24,926 nucleotides of DNA from Syntrophomonadaceae bacterium (GCA_007122565.1 SKTJ01000097.1:1-24926), one strand, 5' to 3'. Positions 1-7,507 are shown, numbered from the stretch's first letter. The notes: a model not told the origin generated them from the letters alone. Made by a program: numbers and translations.

Positions 1-149
1 GGATACTAATTCCCACGATTAATCTGGCTTTTTTTGTTTTGATTGTTTTCGCATTTGAAGGACAGGCCAGGTATAACTATCCCGTTCTCTATTTAATGAT
101 TATCGGTATGTTTGCCACTTTGACAAATATAAGATATCAAAGAAGTTAA
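1..149 (+). CDS. C-terminal fragment of an integral membrane protein (5' end outside window)
   Basis: Reading from base 3, an open frame of 48 codons ends at TAA 147-149. It starts outside the window. The visible tail has one very hydrophobic stretch, then a short polar link containing EGQARYNYPV, a second hydrophobic stretch (LYLMIIGMFATL) and a basic end. A Glu/Gln/Arg-Tyr element between the last two helices is seen at the C-termini of GT-C/GT39-type membrane glycosyltransferases, so that is a possible identity, but the fragment is too short to settle it. A different multi-spanning transporter or polymerase is equally possible. The next gene lies about 205 bases downstream, and no hairpin terminator was recognised between them. 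Confidence 0.55.
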   Translation, partial: ILIPTINLAFFVLIVFAFEGQARYNYPVLYLMIIGMFATLTNIRYQRS

Positions 150-354
150 TCCACACCAAGACTGTGTTTATCAATAAATGAAACAATCCACGATTTATGG
201 CAGTATGCTCAAATTCTACCTTTAATCTTTGTGCGTGCTGTGCTAAAATTAAAGCGTAATAATTTAACTCATATCGTCTTGCCCGGCCTACCGCCTCGCC
301 TGTGAAGGCATCTCCGTGAATGCAGCGCCAGGCAGGTAAGGGGTTGGTTTTTAA

Positions 355-873
355 TTGAAAAAGAGTGCCGGTCTGCTTGTATTTTTTCTGCTTCTCACAA
401 CTTACTATCTCTCTTCCATACCGGGGTTGCGTGTGTTGCCCCTGTTTAAGCAGGTCAACGCCCTGCTCCAGAGTATCGATCTCAGTATTACCCGGTTGGT
501 AATCGCTATTGCCACCCGCTTGCCGGATCAGTTGGGCCCGGCAAGAACGTTTACGGAAGACTTCCTCGTTTATGCGCGCAATAATCCCATTATTATTGAG
601 TTCCTGCTGCGCAAAGCTGCCCATGTGCTGTTGTTTTTCTTTATTACCATAGCCCTGTTCCTGTTTTTACGCCACTATTTTAAAAGATACAGTGTTGCGG
701 CGATTGTGTCGTTTGTCATTGCCGTTTTGATTGCAGTTTTGGATGAATACCACCAGAGTTTGGTACCCGACAGAGCGGGCAGTATGATAGATGTTGCCAT
801 TGACATGGTGGGGATAACGGCCGCCACAGCGCTTATATTTTTCGGCCTTTTTATTGCAAGGCGCTACCGCTGA
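355..873 (+). CDS. VanZ-family membrane protein
   Basis: This 172-aa protein has four predicted transmembrane segments: residues about 5-20, 90-108, 113-130 and 148-168. It carries the VanZ-family signature: RKAAHVLLFF at the start of the second helix, then LDEYHQSLVPDRAGSMIDVAIDMVG. VanZ-like proteins are small membrane proteins; one member gives low-level teicoplanin resistance, but most have no known function. The start is TTG at 355, preceded by the purine-rich stretch GGTAAGGGG. Length matches the family. A hairpin with a T tract overlaps the stop codon, so it is probably monocistronic or the last gene of the upstream unit. The family call is secure; the role is unknown. Confidence 0.85.
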   Translation: MKKSAGLLVFFLLLTTYYLSSIPGLRVLPLFKQVNALLQSIDLSITRLVIAIATRLPDQLGPARTFTEDFLVYARNNPIIIEFLLRKAAHVLLFFFITIALFLFLRHYFKRYSVAAIVSFVIAVLIAVLDEYHQSLVPDRAGSMIDVAIDMVGITAATALIFFGLFIARRYR

Positions 874-894
874 GTTAGGGGGGCGCTTTTTTTT
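861..894 (+). terminator. Rho-independent terminator of the VanZ-family gene
   Basis: The arms GCGCTACC (861-868) and GGGGGCGC pair, with one G-U pair and one mismatch, and are followed directly by eight T residues (887-894). The 5' arm lies inside the last codons of the VanZ-family gene and the loop contains its stop codon. Confidence 0.75.
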
Positions 895-984
895 ATAAGG
901 GGGTTTGGTGGTGCGCACAGTTTTGCCGGTTTTGCATATTTTATCTAGCAGGAAAATATTGCTGTGTTAAAACAGTTCATTATA

Positions 985-1014
985 TTGAAATAAACGTGGT
1001 GATGATCATATATA
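985..1014 (+). promoter_or_regulatory. Putative sigma-A promoter for the beta-helix/nucleotidyltransferase pair
   Basis: TTGAAA (985-990) and TATATA (1009-1014) are separated by 18 bases in an AT-rich stretch about 70 bases upstream of the GTG start at 1081. A second -10-like TAAAAT lies at 1020-1025. The assignment rests on match to consensus only. Confidence 0.45.
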
Positions 1015-1080
1015 TGTGATAAAATGTAAATTAGTTTTTGTGATTTTGTAGTTTGAAATTATCATAGGGGGGCTTGATTA

Positions 1081-1899
1081 GTGCTTAGACCGCAAGATTT
1101 TTTTGAACTTTCAGGCAATCCGTTTGCATCACTTTTTGATGGTGGGGAATACGTGTGGGACGCATTAAAAAATCTAAAGGGGTACATTAAAGACAATCTT
1201 AACGGAAATGTAGCGGATATCCGCAAAGGCGATACATATATACATAAGACTGTAGTCTTATTTAACGGTAATGTTATTGATTCCGGCTATGTTATCGATA
1301 CTTCAGGCAAAAAACCCGTTGTAAAAAAAGATGGTGTAATCCTGGAAGGGGCAAGTATCATTTATGCCGGTGCAAGTCTAATGGATGACGGGATTTATAT
1401 CGGTAAAAACACGGTTGTTGAAGCAGGGGCCCTGATTAAAGGGCCTACTATTATTTGTGACAATACGGAAGTTCGCCAGGGGGCTTATATCCGCGGCGAT
1501 GCACTGATCGGAAACGATTGTGTTGTTGGCCATACTACGGAAATAAAAGCTTCGGTGATGCTTGGTGGCAGCAAAGCCGGTCATTTCGCTTATATTGGGG
1601 ACAGCATCTTGGGTAAGGTAAACTTGGGCGCCGGCACGAAAATCGCCAATTTAAAGATAACCGGCTCGCAGATTATCCTCAATATTAATGGCACAAATTA
1701 TGAAACGGGCCTTCGAAAATTTGGCGCAATCCTGGCCGATGGTGTGGAAACTGGTTGCAATAGTGTTACCACTCCGGGAGCTTTGCTTGGTAAAAATGTG
1801 CTGTTATATCCAAACGGCACGGCAAGAGGTTACTACCCGCCCCAAAGAATCATTAAAGTAAGCCCTGTCCAGGAATTACTTGATCATCGTTTGGCTTAA
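1081..1899 (+). CDS. GlmU acetyltransferase-like left-handed beta-helix protein
   Basis: This 272-aa protein is built mostly of hexapeptide repeats (residues about 85-250) typical of the left-handed beta-helix acyltransferases. The central part matches the acetyltransferase half of GlmU closely: GSKAGHFAYIGDS, then VNLGAGTKIANLK, parallel to the bacterial GlmU segment that carries its catalytic histidine, here His168. The N-terminal uridylyltransferase (GT-A) half of GlmU is missing; residues 1-80 are a short unrelated region. It probably acetylates a sugar-phosphate or amino-sugar nucleotide, with acetyl-CoA as likely donor; the exact substrate is inferred. The GTG start follows a GGGGGG ribosome site. 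The next gene starts 13 bases downstream, so the two are co-transcribed. glmM and nagB nearby support an amino-sugar context. Confidence 0.75.
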   Translation: MLRPQDFFELSGNPFASLFDGGEYVWDALKNLKGYIKDNLNGNVADIRKGDTYIHKTVVLFNGNVIDSGYVIDTSGKKPVVKKDGVILEGASIIYAGASLMDDGIYIGKNTVVEAGALIKGPTIICDNTEVRQGAYIRGDALIGNDCVVGHTTEIKASVMLGGSKAGHFAYIGDSILGKVNLGAGTKIANLKITGSQIILNINGTNYETGLRKFGAILADGVETGCNSVTTPGALLGKNVLLYPNGTARGYYPPQRIIKVSPVQELLDHRLA

Positions 1900-1912
1900 C
1901 CTGAGGTAACCC

Positions 1913-2812
1913 ATGCATGATATTATTGATATATTGGAAAGCCACGGCCCTTTGACGGGAAAAGAGCTGCTCCAGGCAACAGGCGCAGATGAATTTGCGC
2001 TGTGGGCTGCCTGTAACCGCAATGCTCAAATCATCACCAAAATCATCGGGAAGAGATACTTAAGGCTTGATCGACAAGTTGAAGGGTATGCCAGGCTTTC
2101 CCCTTCGATCATGCGGGAATTCCACGGCTATACAGTAATTGGTACCACAAAACACACACATGAAATATTGCTGAAAGCAGAGTTGCTGCAAAAAGAGATC
2201 AAAGCTATCAGCAAAAAAAAGTTTGAGCTGGCGCAGGCAACATTCAAGCGGCTCGTTGATGGCCACCGGGAATATGAAATAATCAAAAAATGTGCCTGCT
2301 TTATGATTGCGGGTGATGTTGTTTATGGCATGTCCCATGCGGAACCGAGGCCTGAATTATCCACCGGTGAATTGGTCAGGGGGTCCGATCTTGATATTAT
2401 CATCGTTTTTGATAATCTGCCTGAACAGATTGTGTACAGCCTGGATGCAGCGATCCACCGCGAAAAGCATAAGCTTCTTCTAAATCCCGCTTGCCGGGAA
2501 GAAATAGATTATATTGTAAAAGACATCTTAAAGGTACAGGAACAATTGCAGTTTAAAGACTTTAAAGCAATGGTTGCCGCTAAAATATTATACGAAGCCC
2601 ACTTTCTTTACGGCAGCCGGGATATTTACAATATGATTAAAAAAATGCTGGTGGAGCAGGGTATCCCCGAAAAAATGCTCTGTCTGGAAGAAAAGGCACA
2701 ACAAGACAGGGAAAATGCCGAGACATACCTGCTAAACGTTCAGGGTGGCCTCTCTGAAACAGAAGCGATGAAGTTATTCCATACGGCTGAAGAGAAAGAG
2801 GAGATTTTTTGA
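1913..2812 (+). CDS. Winged-helix plus nucleotidyltransferase-fold protein, function unknown
   Basis: This 299-aa protein is not a member of any family I can name. Residues 1-55 (ESHGPLTGKELLQATGADEF...) look like a winged helix-turn-helix. The middle contains AGDVVYGM (133-140) and GSDLDIIIVFD (157-167). These resemble the two motifs of Pol-beta-type nucleotidyltransferases, with Asp159 and Asp161 as likely metal ligands; EEIDYIV (196-202) may supply the third carboxylate. The usual first Gly-Ser is Gly-Asp here. The remainder is helical and charged. It could modify a small molecule, protein or nucleic acid by nucleotidyl transfer, or be an inactive sensor. The start follows TGAGGTAA. The 13-base gap to the upstream GlmU-like gene suggests a functional pair. 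Confidence 0.6.
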   Translation: MHDIIDILESHGPLTGKELLQATGADEFALWAACNRNAQIITKIIGKRYLRLDRQVEGYARLSPSIMREFHGYTVIGTTKHTHEILLKAELLQKEIKAISKKKFELAQATFKRLVDGHREYEIIKKCACFMIAGDVVYGMSHAEPRPELSTGELVRGSDLDIIIVFDNLPEQIVYSLDAAIHREKHKLLLNPACREEIDYIVKDILKVQEQLQFKDFKAMVAAKILYEAHFLYGSRDIYNMIKKMLVEQGIPEKMLCLEEKAQQDRENAETYLLNVQGGLSETEAMKLFHTAEEKEEIF

Positions 2813-2819
2813 ATCCCGT

Positions 2820-3000
2820 AGACGGAATTCAGTATTCAGTAGTCAGAATGAAAAACAGGAGTCAGGAGTCAGGGGTTCAGTAGTCAGTAGAAAACCTTGG
2901 AATGAAGATAGGGATTAGGGCAGGATGAAAAACTGTATTCAGGAAACGGGAATCAAATCTGGGGAACGAAACGGGAGAAAAGAGTATTCAGGGTTAGTAG
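2820..3000. repeat. Degenerate heptamer repeats (AGTCAGG/AGTCAGT) upstream of glmM
   Basis: From 2828 to about 2895 the spacer is made of variants of AGTCAGG, AGTCAGT and ATTCAGT in near-tandem 7-base register, then decays to scattered ATTCAGG copies up to about 2990. There is no credible open frame. The same repeat recurs downstream of glmM and near 21655. Confidence 0.75.
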
Positions 3001-3020
3001 GCAGGCCCTGGGTTTCGTAG

Positions 3021-3042
3021 GGGCGGCTGCCCACAGCCGTCC
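3021..3042. repeat. Short perfect hairpin upstream of glmM
   Basis: GGGCGGCTG (3021-3029) pairs with CAGCCGTCC (3034-3042) around a 4-base loop, with one G-U pair. No T tract follows, so it is not a standard terminator. It lies 31 bases before the glmM GTG start, just upstream of the ribosome binding site at 3058-3067. Confidence 0.55.
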
Positions 3043-3073
3043 GGGAATTAACTGGAATGAGGAGGGGTTTCGT

Positions 3074-4411
3074 GTGAAAAGGTTATTTGGAACGGATGGG
3101 GTAAGGGGTGTTGCAAATGGGGAACTTACGCCGGAGATGGCTTTTCGGATCGGCCGTATTTTGCCCTGCCTTTTGCAGAAGGACGAAGCACAACCTTTTA
3201 TCGTCATTGGAAAAGATACGCGTAAGTCGGGCGATATGCTGCAAGGAGCTTTGATTGGGGGGATCTGTTCTTCCGGTGCAGATGTGCGCTGTCTTGGCGT
3301 TCTATCAACACCGGCGCTTGCATATCTGACCAACGAACTGGGTGCAATGGCCGGCATAATGATTTCTGCTTCCCATAATCCGATCGAAGATAATGGTTTA
3401 AAAGTATTTGCACCTTCGGGATATAAGCTCTCTGAGAGCCTGGAGGCTGAACTGGAGGAGCTTTATTTTGGGGAAGACCAGCTGCCCCGTCCTCAGGGTG
3501 CGGACATTGGCCGCGTTATTGAAGATGGCCGCGCTGTTGAGCTTTACATTGATTATATGAAAAAGATTGCGCCTGATCTAACCGGTTTACATATAGCTAT
3601 GGATTGCGGCCACGGTGCTGTTTATAAACTGGCGCCGCAAATATTTCGTGATCTTGGTGCCAGGGTGACGGTGCTTAATGATAATCCCAACGGTTGTAAC
3701 ATTAATGTTAAATGCGGTTCCACTGATCCTTCCGCCTTGCAGGAAACAGTTAAGGAAACGGGAGCGTTGCTTGGCCTTGCTTTCGATGGTGATGCAGACC
3801 GTCTGATCGCGGTGGATGAAAAAGGTGAGATTGTAGACGGGGATTTATTGATGCTAATATATTCACTGTATTTACAGAAGAAGAATGAATTAAAAAATAA
3901 TGCCTTTGTCACAACGGTTATGAGCAACGGCGGCCTTGATGTGGCGGCCAAAAAGAACGGTGTAGATGTGATCCGGACCGTCGTGGGTGACCGTTATGTT
4001 GTGGAAAAAATGCTGGAAGGCGGCTACAACCTGGGCGGCGAGCAATCGGGGCATATGATATTTTCCGACTATGCCACCACGGGTGATGGCTTGCTGAGCG
4101 CTTTAAAGCTGATCGAATTCGTGAAGGAAGAGGGCCAGCCCCTCTCCTCCTACGGTTCCTTGATGACACGTTTGCCCCAGGTGCTGGTAAACTGCCGTGT
4201 TGGCCGCAAAGATGGTTGGGAAGAGCTTCCTGCTTTCAAGGAGGCACTGGAGGAGGTCTATGCAAAAATAGGCCCCTACGGGCGGGTGCTCGTGCGCCCT
4301 TCGGGCACGGAGCCCTTAATGCGGGTTATGGTTGAAGGGGAAGCAGAAGAAGCAATGTTGCAGAAACTTGCGGAGGAGCTTGCGGCCATTCTTACGCGAG
4401 AGTTGAATTAG
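3074..4411 (+). CDS. glmM: Phosphoglucosamine mutase GlmM
   Basis: GlmM interconverts glucosamine-6-phosphate and glucosamine-1-phosphate, the step before GlmU in UDP-GlcNAc synthesis for peptidoglycan. The 445-aa length is normal. All alpha-D-phosphohexomutase landmarks are visible: the N-terminal LFGTDGVRG, the phosphoserine loop ISASHNP with Ser100, the metal-binding DGDADR loop (238-243), the sugar-binding GGEQSGH loop, and the C-terminal phosphate-binding RPSGTEPLMRVMVEGE. The GTG start follows GAGGAGGGG with good spacing. It is flanked on both sides by heptamer-repeat spacers. nagB follows after about 250 bases, probably as a separate unit. No glmS gene is in the window. The identification is firm. 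Confidence 0.97.
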   Translation: MKRLFGTDGVRGVANGELTPEMAFRIGRILPCLLQKDEAQPFIVIGKDTRKSGDMLQGALIGGICSSGADVRCLGVLSTPALAYLTNELGAMAGIMISASHNPIEDNGLKVFAPSGYKLSESLEAELEELYFGEDQLPRPQGADIGRVIEDGRAVELYIDYMKKIAPDLTGLHIAMDCGHGAVYKLAPQIFRDLGARVTVLNDNPNGCNINVKCGSTDPSALQETVKETGALLGLAFDGDADRLIAVDEKGEIVDGDLLMLIYSLYLQKKNELKNNAFVTTVMSNGGLDVAAKKNGVDVIRTVVGDRYVVEKMLEGGYNLGGEQSGHMIFSDYATTGDGLLSALKLIEFVKEEGQPLSSYGSLMTRLPQVLVNCRVGRKDGWEELPAFKEALEEVYAKIGPYGRVLVRPSGTEPLMRVMVEGEAEEAMLQKLAEELAAILTRELN

Positions 4412-4570
4412 TTAGGAGCCAGAATTCAGTAGTCAGGAGCCAGTAGTCAGGAGAAGTGAGGGACAGGGGTCAGGAACCGGGAACCAGGAGTCAGGAGCCA
4501 GTAGTCAGGAGAAGTGATGGGACAGGGGTCAGGAGAAAATCTAAGGAGCGAAGACAGTAATAGGGACAAA
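4412..4570. repeat. Heptamer repeats with a duplicated 43/44-bp unit
   Basis: The spacer after glmM consists of AGTCAGG/AGCCAGT-type 7-mers. A longer unit beginning TCAGGAGCCAGTAGTCAGG and ending CAGGGGTCAGGA occurs at 4433-4475 and again at 4491-4534, differing by a single base change/insertion. No coding potential is seen from 4412 to the nagB start. Confidence 0.8.
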
Positions 4571-4658
4571 AAAAAAGAGACAGGAGTTAGGTCTCAGAAT
4601 AAAAGAATTAAATTGGTCTAACGCTCTTAATGAAACTACTAACAAAGGGAAGGTTTTT

Positions 4659-5438
4659 ATGAAAATACATATAGTGGAGGATTACCGGGAGATGAGTACC
4701 CGGGCTGCGGGTATTGTGGCCAGCCAGGTTATCTTAAAAAACAACTCCGTGTTAGGGCTTGCCACCGGTTCTACTCCGGAGGGAATGTACCGTGAACTGG
4801 TTAAGCTGAATCAGGAAAGAACGGTGGATTTTAGCGGGGTGATTACTTTTAACCTGGATGAATATATTGGGCTCCCGCCCGGGCACCCCCAGAGCTATCA
4901 CCATTACATGCACCATCATTTCTTTAATCACATAAATGTGGCGCCGCAAAACATCCACATTCCCCAGGGCCAGGCCGGGAATATGGCAGAGACCTGCCTG
5001 GAATACGACCAAAAAATTGCTGATGCCGGCGGTATTGACCTTCAGGTTCTGGGAATCGGGGCAAACGGCCATATCGGTTTTAACGAGCCCCATACATATT
5101 TAAAAATGCAGACTCATTTAATTGATCTGACAGAGGAAACGGTTGAAGCGAACAGCCGGTTTTTTGATACTGCAGAAGAAGTGCCGCGCCAGGCAGTCAC
5201 CATGGGGATGGGCTCGATCATGCAAGCCCGGAGGATTCTGCTGTTAGCCAGCGGAAAAAACAAGGCCCCGGCGATCAAGGAGACGGTGAGCGGGAAGATC
5301 ACCACCGCGGTGCCCGCTTCTTTCCTGCAGCTCCACCGTGAGGTTATCCTAATCCTGGACAAAGAAGCAGCCTCTTTAATGATGGAACTGGATCAGAGAT
5401 TCCACATACCGGGGCTGTGGCACCGGGACGTTTCTTAA
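4659..5438 (+). CDS. nagB: Glucosamine-6-phosphate deaminase NagB
   Basis: NagB converts glucosamine-6-phosphate to fructose-6-phosphate and ammonia, the opposite direction to amino-sugar synthesis. The 259-aa protein shows the family markers: the phosphate-binding loop LATGSTPEGMY (34-44), NLDEY (65-69) with the conserved Asp67, and the catalytic GIGANGHIGFNEP segment (132-144) with His138 and Glu143. The ATG start follows AAGGGAAGG. With glmM just upstream the locus holds both an anabolic and a catabolic amino-sugar step. No NagC-like operator or glmS ribozyme was recognised. The identification is firm. Confidence 0.95.
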   Translation: MKIHIVEDYREMSTRAAGIVASQVILKNNSVLGLATGSTPEGMYRELVKLNQERTVDFSGVITFNLDEYIGLPPGHPQSYHHYMHHHFFNHINVAPQNIHIPQGQAGNMAETCLEYDQKIADAGGIDLQVLGIGANGHIGFNEPHTYLKMQTHLIDLTEETVEANSRFFDTAEEVPRQAVTMGMGSIMQARRILLLASGKNKAPAIKETVSGKITTAVPASFLQLHREVILILDKEAASLMMELDQRFHIPGLWHRDVS

Positions 5439-5508
5439 AATGGGTTAACAGCTTTTAGGAAACGTCATAAGCATAAATAAAGATGTTGGTATCTACAACT
5501 GAAATTCC

Positions 5509-5661
5509 CTATCCCCTGGCATGCAGATCATCCCTCTTCCAGGTTATTTTGCCGTTCAGCCCCATGTTGTAACTTTTTTCCATTGCAGTAGACTGCCTGG
5601 CATTCGCTTTGTTATATGCATCCTCTTTTTCCACAATATCTTCCAAGGTTTTGTATGCTTC
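5509..5661 (-). other. Open in-frame extension beyond the amber stop of the CofE-like gene
   Basis: After the TAG at 5664-5662 the same minus-strand frame stays open for 50 codons to a second TAG (5511-5509). It encodes a charged, coding-like sequence that begins EAYKTLEDIVEKEDAYNKAN and ends WKRDDLHARG. It may be a lost C-terminal extension, a read-through segment, or a small separate ORF starting at TTG 5646. I do not recognise it. TAG is an ordinary stop for several other genes here, so routine recoding is unlikely. Confidence 0.35.
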
Positions 5662-6843
5662 CTATCTTTCCTTAAACAGGCCTTTTACCAGGATCATGGG
5701 GGTGCCTGCGTCGGCAGAGCCGCTTACCAGGTCGGCGAGGCTGGCGATTAGATCCTCCAGTTTGCGGGGTGTTGTCCCTTCGTTGGCGATTTCGTGCTGG
5801 CCGTAACCGGCTTTTTTCGTGTCTGCCAGTATTACCTCTATTTCTGCCGGTGATTTGCCATTGGCATAGGCCGTATCCGCCAGCATCTTATACTTTACGC
5901 CTTCCCGCATGCGGCCGTCTTTAAAAGCAATGGTGCTCCCCAGGCTGGGCTGGGGGTCGGCAAGTTCATAAATGCCCGAGACCGGATCCTTGTACGCCCC
6001 GTCCCCGTAAATGATTACTTCCACGTCCTTGCCTATGTTATCTTTGATTGTTTTTTGGATAGTCATGGCATATGCATCCCCGTCCCGGGGGGCAAGGTTC
6101 AGCAAATTATCTGAGGACATGTTGCTCCCGAGCAGGCCCCATTCCGACCATGCGGCTTTGGCGGGGTCACTGCTGATATCCTGCAGGGTAATGCAGTGGG
6201 GCACCTTGTCCTGCATCAACTTATGCTTTTTCACCCGGTCGTGGATAGACGATACGATCAGGCAGTCGGGATAAAAGGAGGCTATTGCTTCCGGGTTGTT
6301 GGAGAGGAAAATGTTTGCCCGGGCGCCTTCCGCTTCAATTATTTCCTGATAGTAACCGGGGTAATCAATTTTAGTAATGGGGTGCTGGCAGTGGTTTTTG
6401 ATCTTTGCATAGGTAAATAATTCGTCGGCCTCACAGCTGTCTGCAAATTCGGGTAAGACGATCATGTTGCCCACTTCGTCGCAGGGGAAAGAAAACTGGA
6501 CGACCACTTCCCCCTGGGGCACCGCTTTGGCGAAGCCCTTTAAAATGAGGGCGAAACGGTTGCGGCTGGTGATGGGGAAAAGGACGCCAAGCCTGCTGTC
6601 GGCTTTGACATTGTGCTTTTCCCGCAGTTCGGCGGCGATATCGTCGGTGGAGATGAAATTGTCCTGTGCCCGTGCCACGCACGATTCTGTAATACAAATG
6701 ACATCACCGTCATCAAGAAATTCATCCCTGTCACACTGCCGCACGGCCTCGTTGATCATGCCGAGCAGGTCGCAGTTTGGTGTGACCACGCCCATTTTTA
6801 TACCAAAGGCGCAGGGTCCCACATAATCCGGCAATTTGCCCAT
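5662..6843 (-). CDS. Coenzyme F420-0:L-glutamate ligase (CofE)-like protein
   Basis: This 393-aa protein resembles the F420-0:gamma-glutamyl ligase (CofE) superfamily in its longer Firmicute form. In characterised CofE the enzyme adds glutamate to F420-0 using GTP. Visible hallmarks are the early DGDVICITESCVARAQDN segment (about 46-63), in the position of the CofE DGDVLVVTQKIVSKAEG-type motif, and the downstream YGDGAYKDPVSGIYELADP stretch. No other F420 gene is in the window, so the true substrate is unknown. The ATG at 6843 has an excellent GAGGAGG site just upstream. It stands alone on the minus strand between nagB and the riboswitch unit. The fold assignment is fairly good; the reaction is not established. 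Confidence 0.65.
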   Translation of the reverse strand: MGKLPDYVGPCAFGIKMGVVTPNCDLLGMINEAVRQCDRDEFLDDGDVICITESCVARAQDNFISTDDIAAELREKHNVKADSRLGVLFPITSRNRFALILKGFAKAVPQGEVVVQFSFPCDEVGNMIVLPEFADSCEADELFTYAKIKNHCQHPITKIDYPGYYQEIIEAEGARANIFLSNNPEAIASFYPDCLIVSSIHDRVKKHKLMQDKVPHCITLQDISSDPAKAAWSEWGLLGSNMSSDNLLNLAPRDGDAYAMTIQKTIKDNIGKDVEVIIYGDGAYKDPVSGIYELADPQPSLGSTIAFKDGRMREGVKYKMLADTAYANGKSPAEIEVILADTKKAGYGQHEIANEGTTPRKLEDLIASLADLVSGSADAGTPMILVKGLFKER

Positions 6844-7004
6844 AAATCAGGCCTCCTCGATAGTTTCTTCCTTGTGGGAGAATTTTGATTAAGGAACAAC
6901 CTACATTTTCGACAGATGGTATATTATATCCTTCCTTTTTTGAAATATTGGGGAAAGCACTACATAATTTATTGCAAAAATTAAGAATTTTATGTTGTTT
7001 ACTG

Positions 7005-7033
7005 TTGCTAATTATGTACTTTTGTTCTATAAT
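7005..7033 (+). promoter_or_regulatory. Sigma-A promoter of the c-di-GMP riboswitch transcript
   Basis: TTGCTA (7005-7010) and a perfect TATAAT (7028-7033) are separated by exactly 17 bases. The predicted transcript would start near 7040, right at the riboswitch aptamer. Confidence 0.75.
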
Positions 7034-7036
7034 TGA

Positions 7037-7138
7037 GGAAATGGGACTTAAAGGGCAAACCTGCTGAAAGGCAGGGGCGCAAAGCCAGGGATCTACGTCG
7101 CGCTTATCGCGTGATAAGACAGCCGGTTGCTAAATTCC
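7037..7138 (+). ncRNA. c-di-GMP-I (GEMM) riboswitch
   Basis: The conserved GEMM-I core is present: GGGCAAACC (7053-7061), a short helix closed by a GAAA loop (TGCTGAAAGGCA), then GGGGCGCAAAGCC, a variable second hairpin (TCGCGC...GCGTGA region), and the 3' AGCCGGTTGC. Terminal GGAA (7037-7040) and TTCC (7135-7138) can close P1. The element binds the second messenger cyclic di-GMP in characterised members. It sits directly downstream of a good promoter and upstream of a 75-codon gene. Confidence 0.9.
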
Positions 7139-7201
7139 ATACCTTATCAGAAAGCACATTAAACTTCCCGGTATGGTATTAGCATATCTTTTGGGGGGTT
7201 T
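7133..7201 (+). promoter_or_regulatory. Predicted translational expression platform of the riboswitch
   Basis: AATTCCATACC (7133-7143) pairs with GGTATGGTATT (7170-7180), 10 of 11 positions. It shares the TTCC that closes the aptamer P1, so the two helices exclude each other. AAACTTCCC (7161-7169) can pair over nine positions, including two G-U pairs, with GGGGGGTTT (7193-7201), which contains the ribosome binding site of the downstream gene. This suggests control of translation by hiding the ribosome site. The pairing is seen; the direction of switching is inferred. Confidence 0.5.
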
Positions 7202-7204
7202 TTT

Positions 7205-7432
7205 ATGTTAATCACAAAATATCAAGACCGGTCCAGGAAATCCAACCTTGAGGTAATCAAGAGAATGAAATTGGAACTGGTCCGGTTGGGTTATAAACCT
7301 CATGAGGTGGATAGGATGATACGCATCGCGGGCGGCAACTATCCTGTTAGAGCTTTAAGTGGGGAACAGGTTGCAGAAGTGGAAAAAGTGCTGGATAACC
7401 AGCTAAAAATCGCCAATAAATACTTTTCCTAG
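7205..7432 (+). CDS. Small protein of unknown function under c-di-GMP riboswitch control
   Basis: This 75-aa protein is soluble, basic and probably all-helical; it has no signal peptide, membrane segment or cysteine. I do not recognise the family. Residues 17-40 (NLEVIKRMKLELVRLGYKPHEV) and 52-72 look like two amphipathic helices separated by a Gly/Pro-containing turn (GGNYPVRAL). The ATG lies 6 bases after a GGGGGG ribosome site. It is the only gene behind the riboswitch, and a hairpin terminator follows it, so it should be a dedicated c-di-GMP output. Because c-di-GMP controls motility, adhesion and sporulation decisions in clostridia, a role in one of these is possible but purely inferred from context. 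Confidence 0.75.
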   Translation: MLITKYQDRSRKSNLEVIKRMKLELVRLGYKPHEVDRMIRIAGGNYPVRALSGEQVAEVEKVLDNQLKIANKYFS

Positions 7433-7441
7433 GTTAGGAAC

Positions 7442-7481
7442 AAAGGGGCATCCCATATGCTGTGCACAGGGATGCCCCTTT
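7442..7481. terminator. Bidirectional hairpin terminator between convergent genes
   Basis: AAAGGGGCATCCC (7442-7454) and GGGATGCCCCTTT (7469-7481) form a perfect 13-bp stem with a 14-base loop. It lies between the small plus-strand gene (ends 7432) and the convergent minus-strand surface-protein gene (ends 7508). The A/T ends of the stem give short U tails in both directions. Confidence 0.8.
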
Positions 7482-7507
7482 AACTCTGTAAATTCATTTA
7501 TTCTATG

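Noticed and set aside
100..624. 174-codon minus-strand open frame
   Set aside because: Most of it is antisense to the VanZ-family gene and the upstream membrane-protein tail; the unshared part (150-354) has no recognisable motif.
4412..4570. CRISPR-like array
   Set aside because: The repeat unit is 7 bases with no unique spacers and there are no cas genes.
5662..5664. TAG as a pyrrolysine codon
   Set aside because: TAG ends several unrelated genes here (glmM, etfA, the 75-aa gene, the FlxC-like and RseC-family genes), and the protein family has no known pyrrolysine.
5521..5806. Two small plus-strand frames after nagB
   Set aside because: They lie antisense to the CofE-like gene end and its in-frame extension, and have no ribosome site or recognisable motif.
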